A stretch of DNA of 64,000 bases from Pelagimonas phthalicica (GTDB lineage: Bacteria > Pseudomonadota > Alphaproteobacteria > Rhodobacterales > Rhodobacteraceae): positions 1,736,001 to 1,800,000 of the forward strand of contig NZ_SOAP01000001.1 in the NCBI RefSeq assembly GCF_004364805.1, in the 5' to 3' direction. The number at the start of each line of letters is the position of its first letter. Positions within the stretch are counted from its first letter, which is position 1. Shown one piece after another: positions 25,781 through 36,278 of this stretch. The notes below the pieces were generated by a model, which ran no database searches, had not been told where the DNA came from, and worked only from the letters and a program-made list of their open reading frames with translations. Made by a program: the position numbers and the translations under genes.

Positions 25781-27169
<1,389 letters not shown>

Positions 27170-27297
27170 AAGCCTGCCTCCGGTAGATTGATCCGTTAGC
27201 GGGGGACCTATCATTCCCGGCCTAGGCGGGCAATGTGGAAAAGCATAGAATGCAAGCCTGTCACGCCACCGTCATATTCGACAAGTGCCTTGTTTTT

Positions 27298-27615
27298 CTA
27301 GCTGGGGATACCGTCGACTTTCTTGACCGGTTCTGCCTCAAAAAACTCGGTTCCCGCCGCGACAATGCAACTTATTCCGGTCGCGGTTGAGACGAGTACC
27401 GTGAAGGATCCGGTTTCTTTGGATGTCCAGATCTCAACGACTGATTTGGCTGGGTCCCCTTGGGTCAACCCGCCCGATGTCAGCTGTTCCGAGTATTTTT
27501 CCTGCAGCTTGCTGACGATGATATCGCGTGGGGCACAGTGGGACTGGGCAAAAGCAGGCGGCGCGATCGCGGCCATTCCAAAGACCAATGCGGCATTTAC
27601 CAAACGCTTGAACAT
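27298..27615 (-). CDS. Small exported protein, unknown
   Basis: A 105-residue protein with a clear signal peptide (MFKRLVNAALVFGMAAIAPPAFAQ) and a mature part containing HCAPRDIIVSKLQEKYSEQL and a second Cys (GISCIVAAG), so one disulfide is possible. The ribosome site GGAAAGGAAC precedes the ATG at 27615. It stands alone between ahcY and the HD gene. I do not recognise a family. Confidence 0.7.
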   Translation of the reverse strand: MFKRLVNAALVFGMAAIAPPAFAQSHCAPRDIIVSKLQEKYSEQLTSGGLTQGDPAKSVVEIWTSKETGSFTVLVSTATGISCIVAAGTEFFEAEPVKKVDGIPS

Positions 27616-27819
27616 GGCATGTTCCTTTCCTATTGCTTCGATAAAAAGGGAGGCATGCCGGGAGTGGGCATCGCCCCCCTCGGTTCAAATATGGGATCCA
27701 GCCGATCATGGTCCAACGCACGCGTCTTCACGTGGTGGCCGGCAGCATGTGATCCCAGACCCCCAGACTAGCCTTGGAATATGGCAATTTCTGGGCGGCT
27801 AAATTGGGTAGGTGGCAAA

Positions 27820-28419
27820 ATGGCAACAAAACAAACACGCGCATGGCAAAGGATGCTATCGGGGCGCCGTTTGGATCTTTTGGATCCGACGCCTGTCGAT
27901 ATCGAGATCGAAGATATCGCGCATGGCCTTGCTTTTGTTGCCCGCTGGAACGGTCAGACCAAGGGCGATTTCGCCTATTCCGTGGCCGAACATTCCCTTT
28001 TGGTCGAAGAAATCTTTGGCCGGTTGAACCCAAAGGCCCGTATTTCTGACCGCCTGACCGCCCTGTTACACGACGCGCCGGAATATGTGATTGGCGATAT
28101 GATTTCCCCGGTCAAAGCCGCTGTTGGACCGGATTACGAAGAGCTCGACAAACGCCTGACAGCAGCGATTCACATCCGATTTGGTCTGCCGGCCACAGTG
28201 CCCGTGCGCCTCAAGAAGCAGATCAAAAAAGCGGATAGGATCAGCGCCTGGATGGAGGCCGTGGAAATTGCCGGGTTCACACGGGAAGAAGCCGACAAAT
28301 TGTTTGGGGCCCCGGATTTGGACCTGATTTCAGATTTGCACATCCGGCTGCGCCCCCCCGTCGAAACCCGAAACGATTTCACCGCGCGCCATGCTGCACT
28401 ATTACGAGATATGCCATGA
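27820..28419 (+). CDS. HD-domain phosphohydrolase (YfbR-like)
   Basis: A 199-residue HD hydrolase. The metal residues are visible in YSVAEHSLLVEEI, LLHDAPEYVIGDM (His-Asp) and a later KKADRISAWMEA Asp. This pattern belongs to the 5'-nucleotidase YfbR and related HD proteins, likely acting on nucleotides. I chose the ATG at 27820 behind GGTAGGTGG over the frame start at 27781. It overlaps the GNAT gene by 4 bp. Confidence 0.82.
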   Translation: MATKQTRAWQRMLSGRRLDLLDPTPVDIEIEDIAHGLAFVARWNGQTKGDFAYSVAEHSLLVEEIFGRLNPKARISDRLTALLHDAPEYVIGDMISPVKAAVGPDYEELDKRLTAAIHIRFGLPATVPVRLKKQIKKADRISAWMEAVEIAGFTREEADKLFGAPDLDLISDLHIRLRPPVETRNDFTARHAALLRDMP

Positions 28420-28901
28420 TCACCATACGCCGCGCCGGCGCGCTTGATGCTCGCCCCATGGCAGAGCTTTTGAACGAAATCATCGCCAAGGGCGGCACAA
28501 CCGCCCTGACGACCCCGGTCACGGCTGAGGACATGAAGGCCTGGATGATGTCCTATCCAGACCGCTCAGCCTGGCACATTGCCGAGGATGACGGTGGCGA
28601 ACTCCTTGGGTTTCAGATGATCAAACCAGAATCCTATCTGCCCGAAGACGCGGTCGATATCGCCACCTTTGCCCGCGTTGGCCGGGTGAAAATGGGGATT
28701 GGTTCAGCTTTGTTTGAAAAGACACGGCAGGCGGCAGAACAGATGGGCTACGCCTGGATCAACGCCAATATTCGCGCTGATAATTTTGGCGGCCTGGCCT
28801 ATTACCAAAGCCGCGGATTTGAGGATTACGCGACCAAACGCGGTGTGCAGCTAGAGTCTGGGCAAACCGTGGACAAATGCCTGAAACGTTTTGACCTCTG
28901 A
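28416..28901 (+). CDS. GNAT family N-acetyltransferase
   Basis: A 161-residue acetyltransferase starting MITIRRAGALDARPMAELLNEI. It has the acetyl-CoA loop region (VGRVKMGIGSALFEKTRQ) and the C-terminal motif B (WINANIRADNFGGLAYYQSRGFEDY). It resembles the phosphinothricin acetyltransferase-like subgroup, but the acceptor cannot be predicted. It is translationally coupled to the HD gene. Confidence 0.85.
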   Translation: MITIRRAGALDARPMAELLNEIIAKGGTTALTTPVTAEDMKAWMMSYPDRSAWHIAEDDGGELLGFQMIKPESYLPEDAVDIATFARVGRVKMGIGSALFEKTRQAAEQMGYAWINANIRADNFGGLAYYQSRGFEDYATKRGVQLESGQTVDKCLKRFDL

Positions 28902-29025
28902 GCCGGGGCAAAAAGGTTAATTTTTCTCGTATTGAAAACAGATTTTCCACAATCTTGCCCCAATCGCTGTGCATAACACGCAACAAAGGGTTTCAAGCCC
29001 GTGTTATTTACTACGGAGAGCAGCC

Positions 29026-29739
29026 GTGTTGCGTCTTAAATCAATTCTTCTGGTCCTTTGCGCTATGGTCCTTTCAGCCTGCGCACAAACCAAAACGCCC
29101 ATCACCTCATCCATGAACCGCACCGCATTACCGGCTGCGCAGACGGAGCAAGAGCGCGCCGTGATGCGTCAAGCTAATGCCTTGGATCGCATGTCACGTG
29201 ATCTGGTGCGCAAAACGACAATGAAAGGCGCTGCAATTGGTGCGGTGGCTGGATGTGGGCTTGCGGTTGTTGGCGGTGCCAAATCCAAATGTGCCCAGGC
29301 GGCCCTGGTCGGTGGTGTCATCGGCGGTATTGCGGGCAACGCGGCGGGCAAGGATCAGGTCAAGAAGCGCGTTGAGATTGTTGAACTCAGCCGCGTTTTG
29401 CCAAGTCTGCGGGAAACCAAAGAGCAGATGGCGCTTGTTTCTCAGGATGTACCGAGCCTGATCGCCCAACAAAACGCCGAGATTGCGTCCATGCAAACTC
29501 AGCTGGCTGCGGGCACTCTGGACCAAACATCGTATGACGCCCGACTGGCCGAAATCCAGTCGGTTCGCTCTGACCTGGCACAGGCTTTGTCGCTCAGCGC
29601 TCGCCAAGCCAAACAGGCCAAAGAGGCGCTGCTTGCCGCCAAGGCGCAGGGGCAAACCGGTGTTGACTGGTATATCGCTGAAACCAACAAGCTCGAAGTC
29701 GAAGCCGTTTCAGCGCGGGCGCAGATCTCTTTGCTCTAA
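29026..29739 (+). CDS. Lipoprotein with glycine-zipper segment
   Basis: A 237-residue predicted lipoprotein: VLRLKSILLVLCAMVLSAC ends in a lipobox (LSAC). After about 45 residues comes a glycine zipper (AIGAVAGCGLAVVGGA, then ALVGGVIGGIAGNAAG), which tends to insert in membranes. A long helical coiled-coil region follows (about 110-230). The start is a GTG at 29026 after GGAGAG; the frame is open to 28969. Likely envelope-located; function unknown. A hairpin follows the gene. Confidence 0.78.
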   Translation: MLRLKSILLVLCAMVLSACAQTKTPITSSMNRTALPAAQTEQERAVMRQANALDRMSRDLVRKTTMKGAAIGAVAGCGLAVVGGAKSKCAQAALVGGVIGGIAGNAAGKDQVKKRVEIVELSRVLPSLRETKEQMALVSQDVPSLIAQQNAEIASMQTQLAAGTLDQTSYDARLAEIQSVRSDLAQALSLSARQAKQAKEALLAAKAQGQTGVDWYIAETNKLEVEAVSARAQISLL

Positions 29740-29758
29740 GACTGGGCTCTGAAACAAG

Positions 29759-29786
29759 TGGCACGGGTGGGCAACCATCCGTGCCA
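29759..29786. terminator. Bidirectional hairpin between lipoprotein and regA genes
   Basis: A 12 bp stem with one mismatch (TGGCACGGGTGG / CCATCCGTGCCA) and loop GCAA. It lies 20 bp past the lipoprotein stop and 6 bp past the regA stop. Flanking T-runs are short. Confidence 0.65.
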
Positions 29787-29791
29787 AACCT

Positions 29792-30346
29792 TTAACGCGG
29801 GCTTCGTTTGGCCAGAATACGCTGCAAAGTCCGGCGATGCATGTTCAAACGACGCGCCGTTTCAGAGACATTGCGATCACAAAGCTCATAAACGCGCTGA
29901 ATATGTTCCCAACGCACGCGATCCGCGCTCATCGGATTTTCCGGAGGAGGAGGCAGATCATCGCCCTTGGCCAGCAAAGCATTGGTCACATCTGTGGCAT
30001 CCGCTGGCTTTGACAGATAATCCGTCGCGCCAATCTTGACCGCAGCAACCGCCGTCGCAATCGCGCCATAGCCTGTCAAAACGACAACACGGCAATCGGG
30101 GCGTTTTTCGCGCAGCACCTCGACCACATCCAACCCGTTTCCATCCTCAAGACGTAGGTCAACAACGGCATAAGCTGGGGGACGGGCCGTGGCGATAGCA
30201 GATCCGGCAGCAACGGAACCTGCGGTTTCAACTTCGAAACCGCGTTTCTCCATGGCTTTGGCTAATCGACGCAAAAAGGGCTCATCATCATCGACCAAAA
30301 GCAAGGACTTGTCTTCGCCGATTTCCTCAATGCTGCGTTCTGCCAA
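29792..30346 (-). CDS. regA: Redox response regulator RegA/PrrA
   Basis: A 184-residue DNA-binding regulator. The REC domain has acidic residues at 19-21 (LLVDDDEPFL), phospho-acceptor Asp63, Thr91 and Lys113. A proline linker (LPPPPENP) leads to a Fis-type helix-turn-helix (VSETARRLNMHRRTLQRIL). RegA controls respiration, CO2 and N2 fixation and, where present, photosynthesis genes in response to redox. The start is a TTG at 30346 with an excellent GGGAGG ribosome site at a spacing of 7. It is transcribed after senC and faces away from regB, the usual reg/prr layout. Confidence 0.93.
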   Translation of the reverse strand: MAERSIEEIGEDKSLLLVDDDEPFLRRLAKAMEKRGFEVETAGSVAAGSAIATARPPAYAVVDLRLEDGNGLDVVEVLREKRPDCRVVVLTGYGAIATAVAAVKIGATDYLSKPADATDVTNALLAKGDDLPPPPENPMSADRVRWEHIQRVYELCDRNVSETARRLNMHRRTLQRILAKRSPR

Positions 30347-30425
30347 ATCCTATCCTCCCGGGTGTGATCCGTGCTGGTGACATAAACTATTATCGCCCCA
30401 AGCGGTTAGGGTCAAACAGCCTTTG

Positions 30426-31052
30426 CTATTTTGCCCCCGCGTCGACAAAACAACTGACCCGTTCGGCCATCTGTTCCGCTGTGGTTTCACGTCGGAAGAA
30501 CTCTACAAAACCGGCCTCGGGGAAAACCAGATAGCTAAAGGTCGAATGGTCGACGAGGTAATATTCGTCATCCGCTGGCTGGGCTTTGTAATAGGTACGG
30601 TAGGCTTGCGACGCGGCTTTGACCTGTTCCTCGGAGCCGGTCAGACCGATCATCTTTTCATGGTTGTTAAAGGCAAAATCGCCGACCACTTCGGGTGTAT
30701 CGCGATTTGGATCGATCGAGATAAAGACCGGCGTTGTGCTGATGCCTTTTTCTGCCAGCAAATCCACTGCTTCTGAATTGCGGGCGCTATCCAACGGGCA
30801 GACATCTGGGCAAAAGGTGTAACCGAAATAGACAATGGACGGTTCCGTAAACACATCCTTATCAGTGACGGTTTCCCCTTTGGCATTTACCAAAGTGAAA
30901 GGCCCACCAATCGCCGCCGCCCCGCCAGCAACATTGCTTGCCCGACATTGCGCATAAGGATCATCAGAGCCACTGCCCAATGTCACATAAGCAGTCACCC
31001 CGATCAAAGCCACAACGGCGACAGAAGCGGAAATAGCGGCCAAACGAGACAT
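30426..31052 (-). CDS. senC: SCO/SenC/PrrC family copper protein
   Basis: A 208-residue membrane-anchored thioredoxin-fold protein. The N-terminal helix (5-27) is an uncleaved anchor. The copper site is CPDVCP (about 80-85) with the distal His in YLVDHSTFSYL. SCO proteins deliver copper to the CuA site of cytochrome c oxidase; in the reg/prr locus, PrrC may also influence RegB signalling. It lies 79 bp before regA in the same direction and diverges from regB across 75 bp. Confidence 0.92.
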   Translation of the reverse strand: MSRLAAISASVAVVALIGVTAYVTLGSGSDDPYAQCRASNVAGGAAAIGGPFTLVNAKGETVTDKDVFTEPSIVYFGYTFCPDVCPLDSARNSEAVDLLAEKGISTTPVFISIDPNRDTPEVVGDFAFNNHEKMIGLTGSEEQVKAASQAYRTYYKAQPADDEYYLVDHSTFSYLVFPEAGFVEFFRRETTAEQMAERVSCFVDAGAK

Positions 31053-31127
31053 AGGTCTCTCCCTTTTCTTCGTGTTGAGGCACAGGTAACACTTGCTTCA
31101 CTCCACGCAAGTGGCGAAAGGGCACAG

Positions 31128-32525
31128 ATGACACAAAGTGAACTCGGGCTGATTGGCGAACATCAACGCAGCAACTGGATTCGGTTGCGCACGATGATCC
31201 TGTTGCGTTGGGTGGCCATTGTCGGCCAGATCACCGCAATCACTGTCGCGCAGCGTGTCTACAATCTCCAGCTTGAGGTCGGCCTGTGTTACCTGGCGGT
31301 AGGCGTCTCGATTGTGGGAAATCTGATCGCGATCTTTGTATTCCCCGAAAACAAAAGGCTGAGCGAGACCGAGAATTTCCTCATGGTCATGTTCGACCTC
31401 TTGCAGCTTTGTTTTCTGCTGTACCTGACCGGCGGGCTCAACAACCCGTTTTCGCTGCTGGTCCTTGGCCCCGTGACCGTGTCCGCCAGTGTTCTCACGC
31501 TCAGGTCCACACTTATCCTTGGCAGCACCGCGCTTATTCTGGTGACCTTGATGGTCAACTACCACTTGCCCCTGCGCACCCTGGAAGGGTTCGTTCTGCG
31601 CCTGCCAGATATTTTCATTTTCGGTCAATGGATCGCAATTTGCATCGCGCTGTTGTTCACCTCGGTCTATTCGCGTCGGATCACCCGCGAAATGCACTCT
31701 ATGTCCGAGGCGCTGTCAGCCACGCAAATGGCCCTGGCGCGGGCGCAAAAGCTCAATGATCTGGGCGGGGTCGTGGCCGCTGCGGCGCATGAATTGGGCA
31801 CACCACTAGCAACGATCAAACTGACCTCGTCGGAACTGGTGGATGAGCTGGAAGACAATCCCGACCTGCGCGAAGACGCCCAATTGATCCGCGAACAAGC
31901 CGACAGATGTCGCGACATCCTGCGATCGATGGGACGGGCGGGCAAAGACGATTTGCACATGCGTCAGGCTCCGCTGATCGAAGTCATCCGAGAAGCCGCC
32001 GAGCCACATCAGGATCGCGGTAAGGAAATCTTTATCGAAAGTGGGCCAGGCCCGGATGGCGACAATGGGCAGCCACAGATCCTAAGACGCCCAGAAGTCA
32101 TCCATGGGTTGCGCAATCTTGTCCAAAATGCTGTCGATTTTGCCAGAACAAGCGTCTGGATTGAGGCGGTTTGGACCAATGAATTGATCACTATTCGTAT
32201 CGTTGACGATGGGCGCGGTTTCCCACCGCATTTGATTGGCCGCATCGGCGATCCTTTTGTGCGCCGCCGTCGGGGAGAATCTGAACGCAAGGCGCGCCCA
32301 GAATATGAAGGCATGGGTTTGGGTCTGTTTATCGCAAAAACACTGCTCGAGCGCACAGGTGCCGAGTTGAACTTTGCAAATGCCTCAGACCCTTACCTGT
32401 CAGAGAGTGTGTCGGGCGAACCCAAGGGGGCGCTGGTTGAACTCATCTGGCCACGTGCTGTATTGACGCCAACTCCACAGGAGCAGGGCAAGGGTTTCGG
32501 AGATAATCAGCCGTTTGAAATTTGA
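31128..32525 (+). CDS. regB: Redox sensor histidine kinase RegB/PrrB
   Basis: A 465-residue sensor with six membrane helices (about 24-180). The quinone-sensing heptapeptide GGLNNPF is at 102-108, the H-box phospho-acceptor is His221 (AAAHELGTPLATIKL) and the redox-active Cys is Cys261 (EQADRCRDIL). The HATPase boxes NLVQNAVDFA, VDDGRGFPP and GMGLGLFIA follow. All the residues known for RegB redox control are present. I use the ATG at 31128 behind AAAGGGCAC; the frame is open to 30948, across senC. A CtrA box follows the gene. Confidence 0.95.
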   Translation: MTQSELGLIGEHQRSNWIRLRTMILLRWVAIVGQITAITVAQRVYNLQLEVGLCYLAVGVSIVGNLIAIFVFPENKRLSETENFLMVMFDLLQLCFLLYLTGGLNNPFSLLVLGPVTVSASVLTLRSTLILGSTALILVTLMVNYHLPLRTLEGFVLRLPDIFIFGQWIAICIALLFTSVYSRRITREMHSMSEALSATQMALARAQKLNDLGGVVAAAAHELGTPLATIKLTSSELVDELEDNPDLREDAQLIREQADRCRDILRSMGRAGKDDLHMRQAPLIEVIREAAEPHQDRGKEIFIESGPGPDGDNGQPQILRRPEVIHGLRNLVQNAVDFARTSVWIEAVWTNELITIRIVDDGRGFPPHLIGRIGDPFVRRRRGESERKARPEYEGMGLGLFIAKTLLERTGAELNFANASDPYLSESVSGEPKGALVELIWPRAVLTPTPQEQGKGFGDNQPFEI

Positions 32526-32562
32526 CTCTCCTATAGGTTGTATGCTATCTACCTGCGCAAGC

Positions 32563-32577
32563 TTAACTCATCGTTAA
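32563..32577 (+). promoter_or_regulatory. CtrA binding site TTAA-N7-TTAA
   Basis: The sequence TTAACTCATCGTTAA is an exact match to the full CtrA consensus TTAA-N7-TTAA. It sits between regB and the PAS-protein gene, 49 bp before that gene's start, where it could activate or repress that promoter. Confidence 0.75.
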
Positions 32578-32625
32578 CCAACATGGTTGTAAGAGCTATT
32601 ACACCTGTCCCGAAAGGCGTGAAAA

Positions 32626-34140
32626 TTGGAAGAATTGGTGGCCATTGGTGTCGGCATCGGCGCGGGCCTGGCTCTTTTGGCTGGGGCGGCGCTTCTTTCA
32701 TGGCGCAAGGTTAAGATCAAACCACAGTTTGGCGCAAAAATCGGCGCGTCTCCTATCGCGATCCTGTTCCGCGAGGACCTCGTCGTTGACAGTACCGACA
32801 GCGCGAAATTCATCCTGGGTCAAGGCAACTCTTTTGGCACCAAATGGGCCGAGGTGCGCGACCGCTTGCTGGATCAATTTCCGCTCTTGCCCGAAACGCC
32901 CAAAGAAGGAGAAAACCGTTTCTTTTCCGAGCTGGATCAGGAAACCATGCTCACCCTGACCAAGACCGGGGCCACCCTGCGGCTTGAGATCTTTACCCAG
33001 CCCATCACAGCTGAGCATGTCTTTGAATTTCGCCGCAAAGAGCTTCGCAATCAGCGGATCGAAGCCGCGATAGAAACCTCGCCCAATCCGATTTGGGAAA
33101 TGGACGAAAAGGGCGATGTGATCTGGTTCAATCCCGCCTACGAGAAAATTTGCCTCGATACCGGCAACAAGGTTGGCCGCGAGTGCCCGTTTGAATTGGC
33201 CCCGCTGACGGGAACCGCGATGAAGTCTTCGCGGGTCAGCCTGCCATGTGATGACGGCACCAGACGGTGGTACGAAGTTAGCTCCAAGCCTTACAATTAT
33301 GGCTGGATGCATTTCGCCTGCAGCATCGACAATCTGGTCGATGCCGAGATGGCCCAGCGCAACTTTGTTCAAACGCTGACCAAGACCTTTGCCCACCTGC
33401 CTATCGGTCTGGCCGTTTTTGACCGCGAGCGGCGCCTCGTTCTGTTCAATCCCGCCCTGGTCGACCTGACCCATCTGCCGGTCGACTTCCTAAGTTCGAA
33501 ACCCAATTTGCTAAGCTTTTTCGACCACATGCGCGAAAACCGCATGATGCCGGAACCCAAGAATTATTCGTCTTGGCGAGAGCAATTAACCAATGTCGTC
33601 TCTGCCGCACGCGAGGATCGGTATTGCGAGACCTGGACGCTCCCCTCTGGCCTGACCTACAAAATCACCGGTCGCCCCCACCCCGATGGGGCCGTGGCCT
33701 TTTTGATCGAAGACATCAGCGCTGAAATCTCTCTCACCCGACGTTTCCGTTCCGAATTGGAACTGACTCAATCGGTGATCGATTGTTTTGAAGATTCCGT
33801 GGCCGTGTTTTCGCGGCTTGGCGTTTTGACCTTCAGCAATTCAGCCTATCGCGCGCAGTGGAAATGCGACCCGGACAGTGCCTTTGCCGAGATCACCATC
33901 ATTGACGCCACCAAAGACTGGCAGGACGCCTGCGACCCCAGCCCGATCTGGTCAGAACTGCGGGAATATGTGCTGACGCTGCGCGATCGCAGCGCCTGGA
34001 CTTCGGAATTGACATTGACGACTGGTGAAACACTGATTTGCCACGTGGAACCGGTTGTTGCCGGGGCGACCATGGTGCGCTTTTCTCAGGCCGCAATCAG
34101 CGCCGCGCCAGGTACCATTTCCCCGGTCGCAAACGGCTGA
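32626..34140 (+). CDS. PAS-domain membrane protein, DivL-like, no kinase domain
   Basis: A 504-residue protein. One N-terminal membrane helix (about 5-27, VAIGVGIGAGLALLAGAALL) is followed by a basic patch. Several PAS-like modules then appear: about 140-235 (IEAAIETSPNPIWEMDEKG), 250-360 (TFAHLPIGLAVFDRERRLVL) and 370-495 (VIDCFEDSVAVFSRLGVLTF). No HisKA or HATPase motif is seen. In Rhodobacter, the CtrA-pathway protein DivL is such a PAS protein, close to reg genes; with the CtrA box in front, DivL is my best reading. The TTG start at 32626 is weakly supported; TTG 32635 or GTG 32638 are alternatives. Confidence 0.65.
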   Translation: MEELVAIGVGIGAGLALLAGAALLSWRKVKIKPQFGAKIGASPIAILFREDLVVDSTDSAKFILGQGNSFGTKWAEVRDRLLDQFPLLPETPKEGENRFFSELDQETMLTLTKTGATLRLEIFTQPITAEHVFEFRRKELRNQRIEAAIETSPNPIWEMDEKGDVIWFNPAYEKICLDTGNKVGRECPFELAPLTGTAMKSSRVSLPCDDGTRRWYEVSSKPYNYGWMHFACSIDNLVDAEMAQRNFVQTLTKTFAHLPIGLAVFDRERRLVLFNPALVDLTHLPVDFLSSKPNLLSFFDHMRENRMMPEPKNYSSWREQLTNVVSAAREDRYCETWTLPSGLTYKITGRPHPDGAVAFLIEDISAEISLTRRFRSELELTQSVIDCFEDSVAVFSRLGVLTFSNSAYRAQWKCDPDSAFAEITIIDATKDWQDACDPSPIWSELREYVLTLRDRSAWTSELTLTTGETLICHVEPVVAGATMVRFSQAAISAAPGTISPVANG

Positions 34141-34180
34141 TCCCGCTTGCAGCGGCGCGGGGGGACGGTATCTTCGCGCC

Positions 34181-34654
34181 ATGACGATGCAGCAACTCCG
34201 CCTTACCATGCCAACCCCCGAAGCGACGCAAGCCTTCGCAGCCACCCTTGCGCCGCGATTGGCGGCGGGGGATGTGATCTTGCTCAGTGGTGGAATTGGT
34301 GCTGGCAAAACCCATTTTGCGCGGTCTCTGATCCAATCCCTGCAATCCCCACCCGAAGATGTGCCTTCGCCAACCTTCACGCTGGTGCAGGTTTATGACA
34401 CCCCCAAGGGTGAGGTTTGGCACGCTGATCTCTACCGGCTGACCAACCCGGATGAATGTATCGAACTTGGCCTGGTGGACGCGTTTGAAACGGCTATTTG
34501 CCTGATCGAATGGCCTGACAAGCTCGAAGATCTGACGCCAAGTGATGCACTGCATCTTGAGATGATCGACGCCAACAAAGATGACAGTCGCGAAGTGTCG
34601 TGCCATTGGACATCCCCCAAATGGGACCAAATCCTGGACGGGGCGCAGCCATGA
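34181..34654 (+). CDS. tsaE: tRNA threonylcarbamoyladenosine ATPase TsaE
   Basis: A 157-residue P-loop ATPase that assists TsaD/TsaB in t6A synthesis. It has Walker A LSGGIGAGKTHFARSL (about 36-51), then VPSPTFTLVQVYDTPKGEVWHADLYRL and ICLIEWPDKL. I use the ATG at 34181; the frame is open to 34055. It is first in a run of five overlapping genes; its stop overlaps the amgK start (ATGA). Confidence 0.93.
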   Translation: MTMQQLRLTMPTPEATQAFAATLAPRLAAGDVILLSGGIGAGKTHFARSLIQSLQSPPEDVPSPTFTLVQVYDTPKGEVWHADLYRLTNPDECIELGLVDAFETAICLIEWPDKLEDLTPSDALHLEMIDANKDDSREVSCHWTSPKWDQILDGAQP

Positions 34655-35622
34655 AAGACTTCCTCACATCAGCAGGCTGGGACAAAGCCCAGATCACGCC
34701 GTTAGCCGGCGATGCCTCGGCGCGCCAGTATTCCCGCCTGACCCTCGGTTCAAAATCAGCCATCCTGATGCAAGACCCCGAGGGGGACACCGCCCTCTTT
34801 GCGCGCCTGTCGCGCCACCTCCTGTCTCTCGATCTCAGCGCACCCGCCATCCTTGCCGAAGCATCGGGGCTACTGCTGCTCGAAGACTTGGGCGACGGGT
34901 TGATCGCCCGGTTATGCGACGCGCGCGACAGCGAACAAACCCTGTATCTTGCAGCGGTCGATGCCCTGCTTTCTTTGCATCAACACCCTGCCCCCGCCGA
35001 CCTGCCCATCGCCACGCCCGAACACCTCGCGACGATGACGGATCTGGCTTTTGACTGCTATGGCGCGGCCCTTGGTCAGCCCGATCCAGAGGCGCGCGAC
35101 AAAACCATCGCCGCCTTTTCCCCGATTTTGTCGGAATATGGCGCACCAGAGGGCGTGATGATCCTGCGGGATTACCACGCCGAAAACATCCTTTGGCTAC
35201 CTGATCGTTTTGGCCCGGCGCGTGCTGGTCTGCTGGATTTCCAGGACGCCTTGGTCGGGCATCGCGCCTATGATCTCGTGTCACTGATCGAGGACGCCCG
35301 GCGCGATGTTGACCCAATGACGGCCGAGGCCTGCATCCAGCACTATCTGACCAACTCGGACCAAAACGAACAGCAATTCCGCACCTCACTTGCCGTGCTC
35401 GGGGCCCAACGCAACCTTCGTATCCTTGGGGTTTTTGCCCGTCTCGCCGCCAACCGCGGCAAACCGCAATATATTAACCTGATCCCGCGCGTCTGGGGGC
35501 ATTTGCAAAACGATCTGTCCCATCCGGCACTGCAATATATCAAGTCGCTGCTCGACGCCGCTTTGCCCGCCCCGACCCCTGCCAATCTCGAAAGGCTCAA
35601 GGCCACATGCCCGACTCAGTAA
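34651..35622 (+). CDS. amgK: Aminoglycoside phosphotransferase-fold kinase, AmgK-like
   Basis: A 323-residue kinase with the phosphotransferase fold: GDASARQYSRL near the start, VMILRDYHAENILWLPDR (catalytic loop) near 170 and AGLLDFQDALVGHRAYDLVSLIEDARRDV (Mg-binding DFQDA). The next gene is a MurU-like nucleotidyltransferase. AmgK phosphorylates the anomeric carbon of N-acetylmuramate and N-acetylglucosamine in the peptidoglycan recycling route that bypasses de novo UDP-MurNAc synthesis. The symbol rests on this pairing. Confidence 0.85.
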   Translation: MKDFLTSAGWDKAQITPLAGDASARQYSRLTLGSKSAILMQDPEGDTALFARLSRHLLSLDLSAPAILAEASGLLLLEDLGDGLIARLCDARDSEQTLYLAAVDALLSLHQHPAPADLPIATPEHLATMTDLAFDCYGAALGQPDPEARDKTIAAFSPILSEYGAPEGVMILRDYHAENILWLPDRFGPARAGLLDFQDALVGHRAYDLVSLIEDARRDVDPMTAEACIQHYLTNSDQNEQQFRTSLAVLGAQRNLRILGVFARLAANRGKPQYINLIPRVWGHLQNDLSHPALQYIKSLLDAALPAPTPANLERLKATCPTQ

Positions 35623-36278
35623 TGTTGTTTGCCGCCGGTTTCGGCACCCGCATGGGCGCGCTAACCAAGGATCGCCCAAAGCCCTTGATCGAGGTCGCAG
35701 GAAAGCCGCTGTTGGAACATGCGCTTGACTTTACAGGCGAAATCCCGACCCGCGTGGTCAACGCCCATTACCATGCCGATCAGATCGAGGCCTATGCCGA
35801 AAACCGCGATCTCATCGTGTCGACCGAACGGCCCGACATTCTCGACACCGGCGGCGGATTGCGCCATGCGCTGCCTTTGCTTGGCGATGGGCCAACATTC
35901 ACCTTGAACACGGATGCGGTGTGGCACGGCCCCAATCCGCTGGACCTGTTAAAATCCGCCTGGAACCCGGATGTGATGGATGCGCTCCTGCTTTGTGTTC
36001 CCCTGCAGAACGCCATTGGCCGCAAGGGCGGCGGTGACTTTGCCCTGAGCGAGGATAATCAGCTGATCCGCAAGGGCGATCTTGTCTATACCGGCGCGCA
36101 AATCACCAAGACCGAGGGGTTACAGCACATCCCCGATGCGGTCTTTTCCCTCAACCTGCTGTGGAACCAGATGGCCGAAAACGGGCGGCTGCACGGGCTG
36201 ACTTATCCAGGCAAATGGTGTGACGTTGGCCATCCAGATGGCATCACCCTGGCCAAGGATATGGTGCGCCATGTTTGA
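35607..36278 (+). CDS. murU: N-acetylmuramate alpha-1-phosphate uridylyltransferase-like protein
   Basis: A 223-residue sugar nucleotidyltransferase: MLFAAGFGTRMGALTKDRPK (nucleotide loop), PLIEVAGKPLLEHAL and TLNTDAVWHG (metal Asp). It would make UDP-MurNAc from the AmgK product. The ATG at 35607 follows AAGG and overlaps amgK by 16 bp; a second ATG at 35622 lacks a ribosome site. Its stop overlaps addB by 8 bp. Confidence 0.87.
   Translation: MPDSVMLFAAGFGTRMGALTKDRPKPLIEVAGKPLLEHALDFTGEIPTRVVNAHYHADQIEAYAENRDLIVSTERPDILDTGGGLRHALPLLGDGPTFTLNTDAVWHGPNPLDLLKSAWNPDVMDALLLCVPLQNAIGRKGGGDFALSEDNQLIRKGDLVYTGAQITKTEGLQHIPDAVFSLNLLWNQMAENGRLHGLTYPGKWCDVGHPDGITLAKDMVRHV

Noticed and set aside
27170-27300. 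SAH or SAM riboswitch in front of ahcY
   Set aside because: I looked for the conserved core elements in the 130 bp leader and did not find them; no claim can be made.
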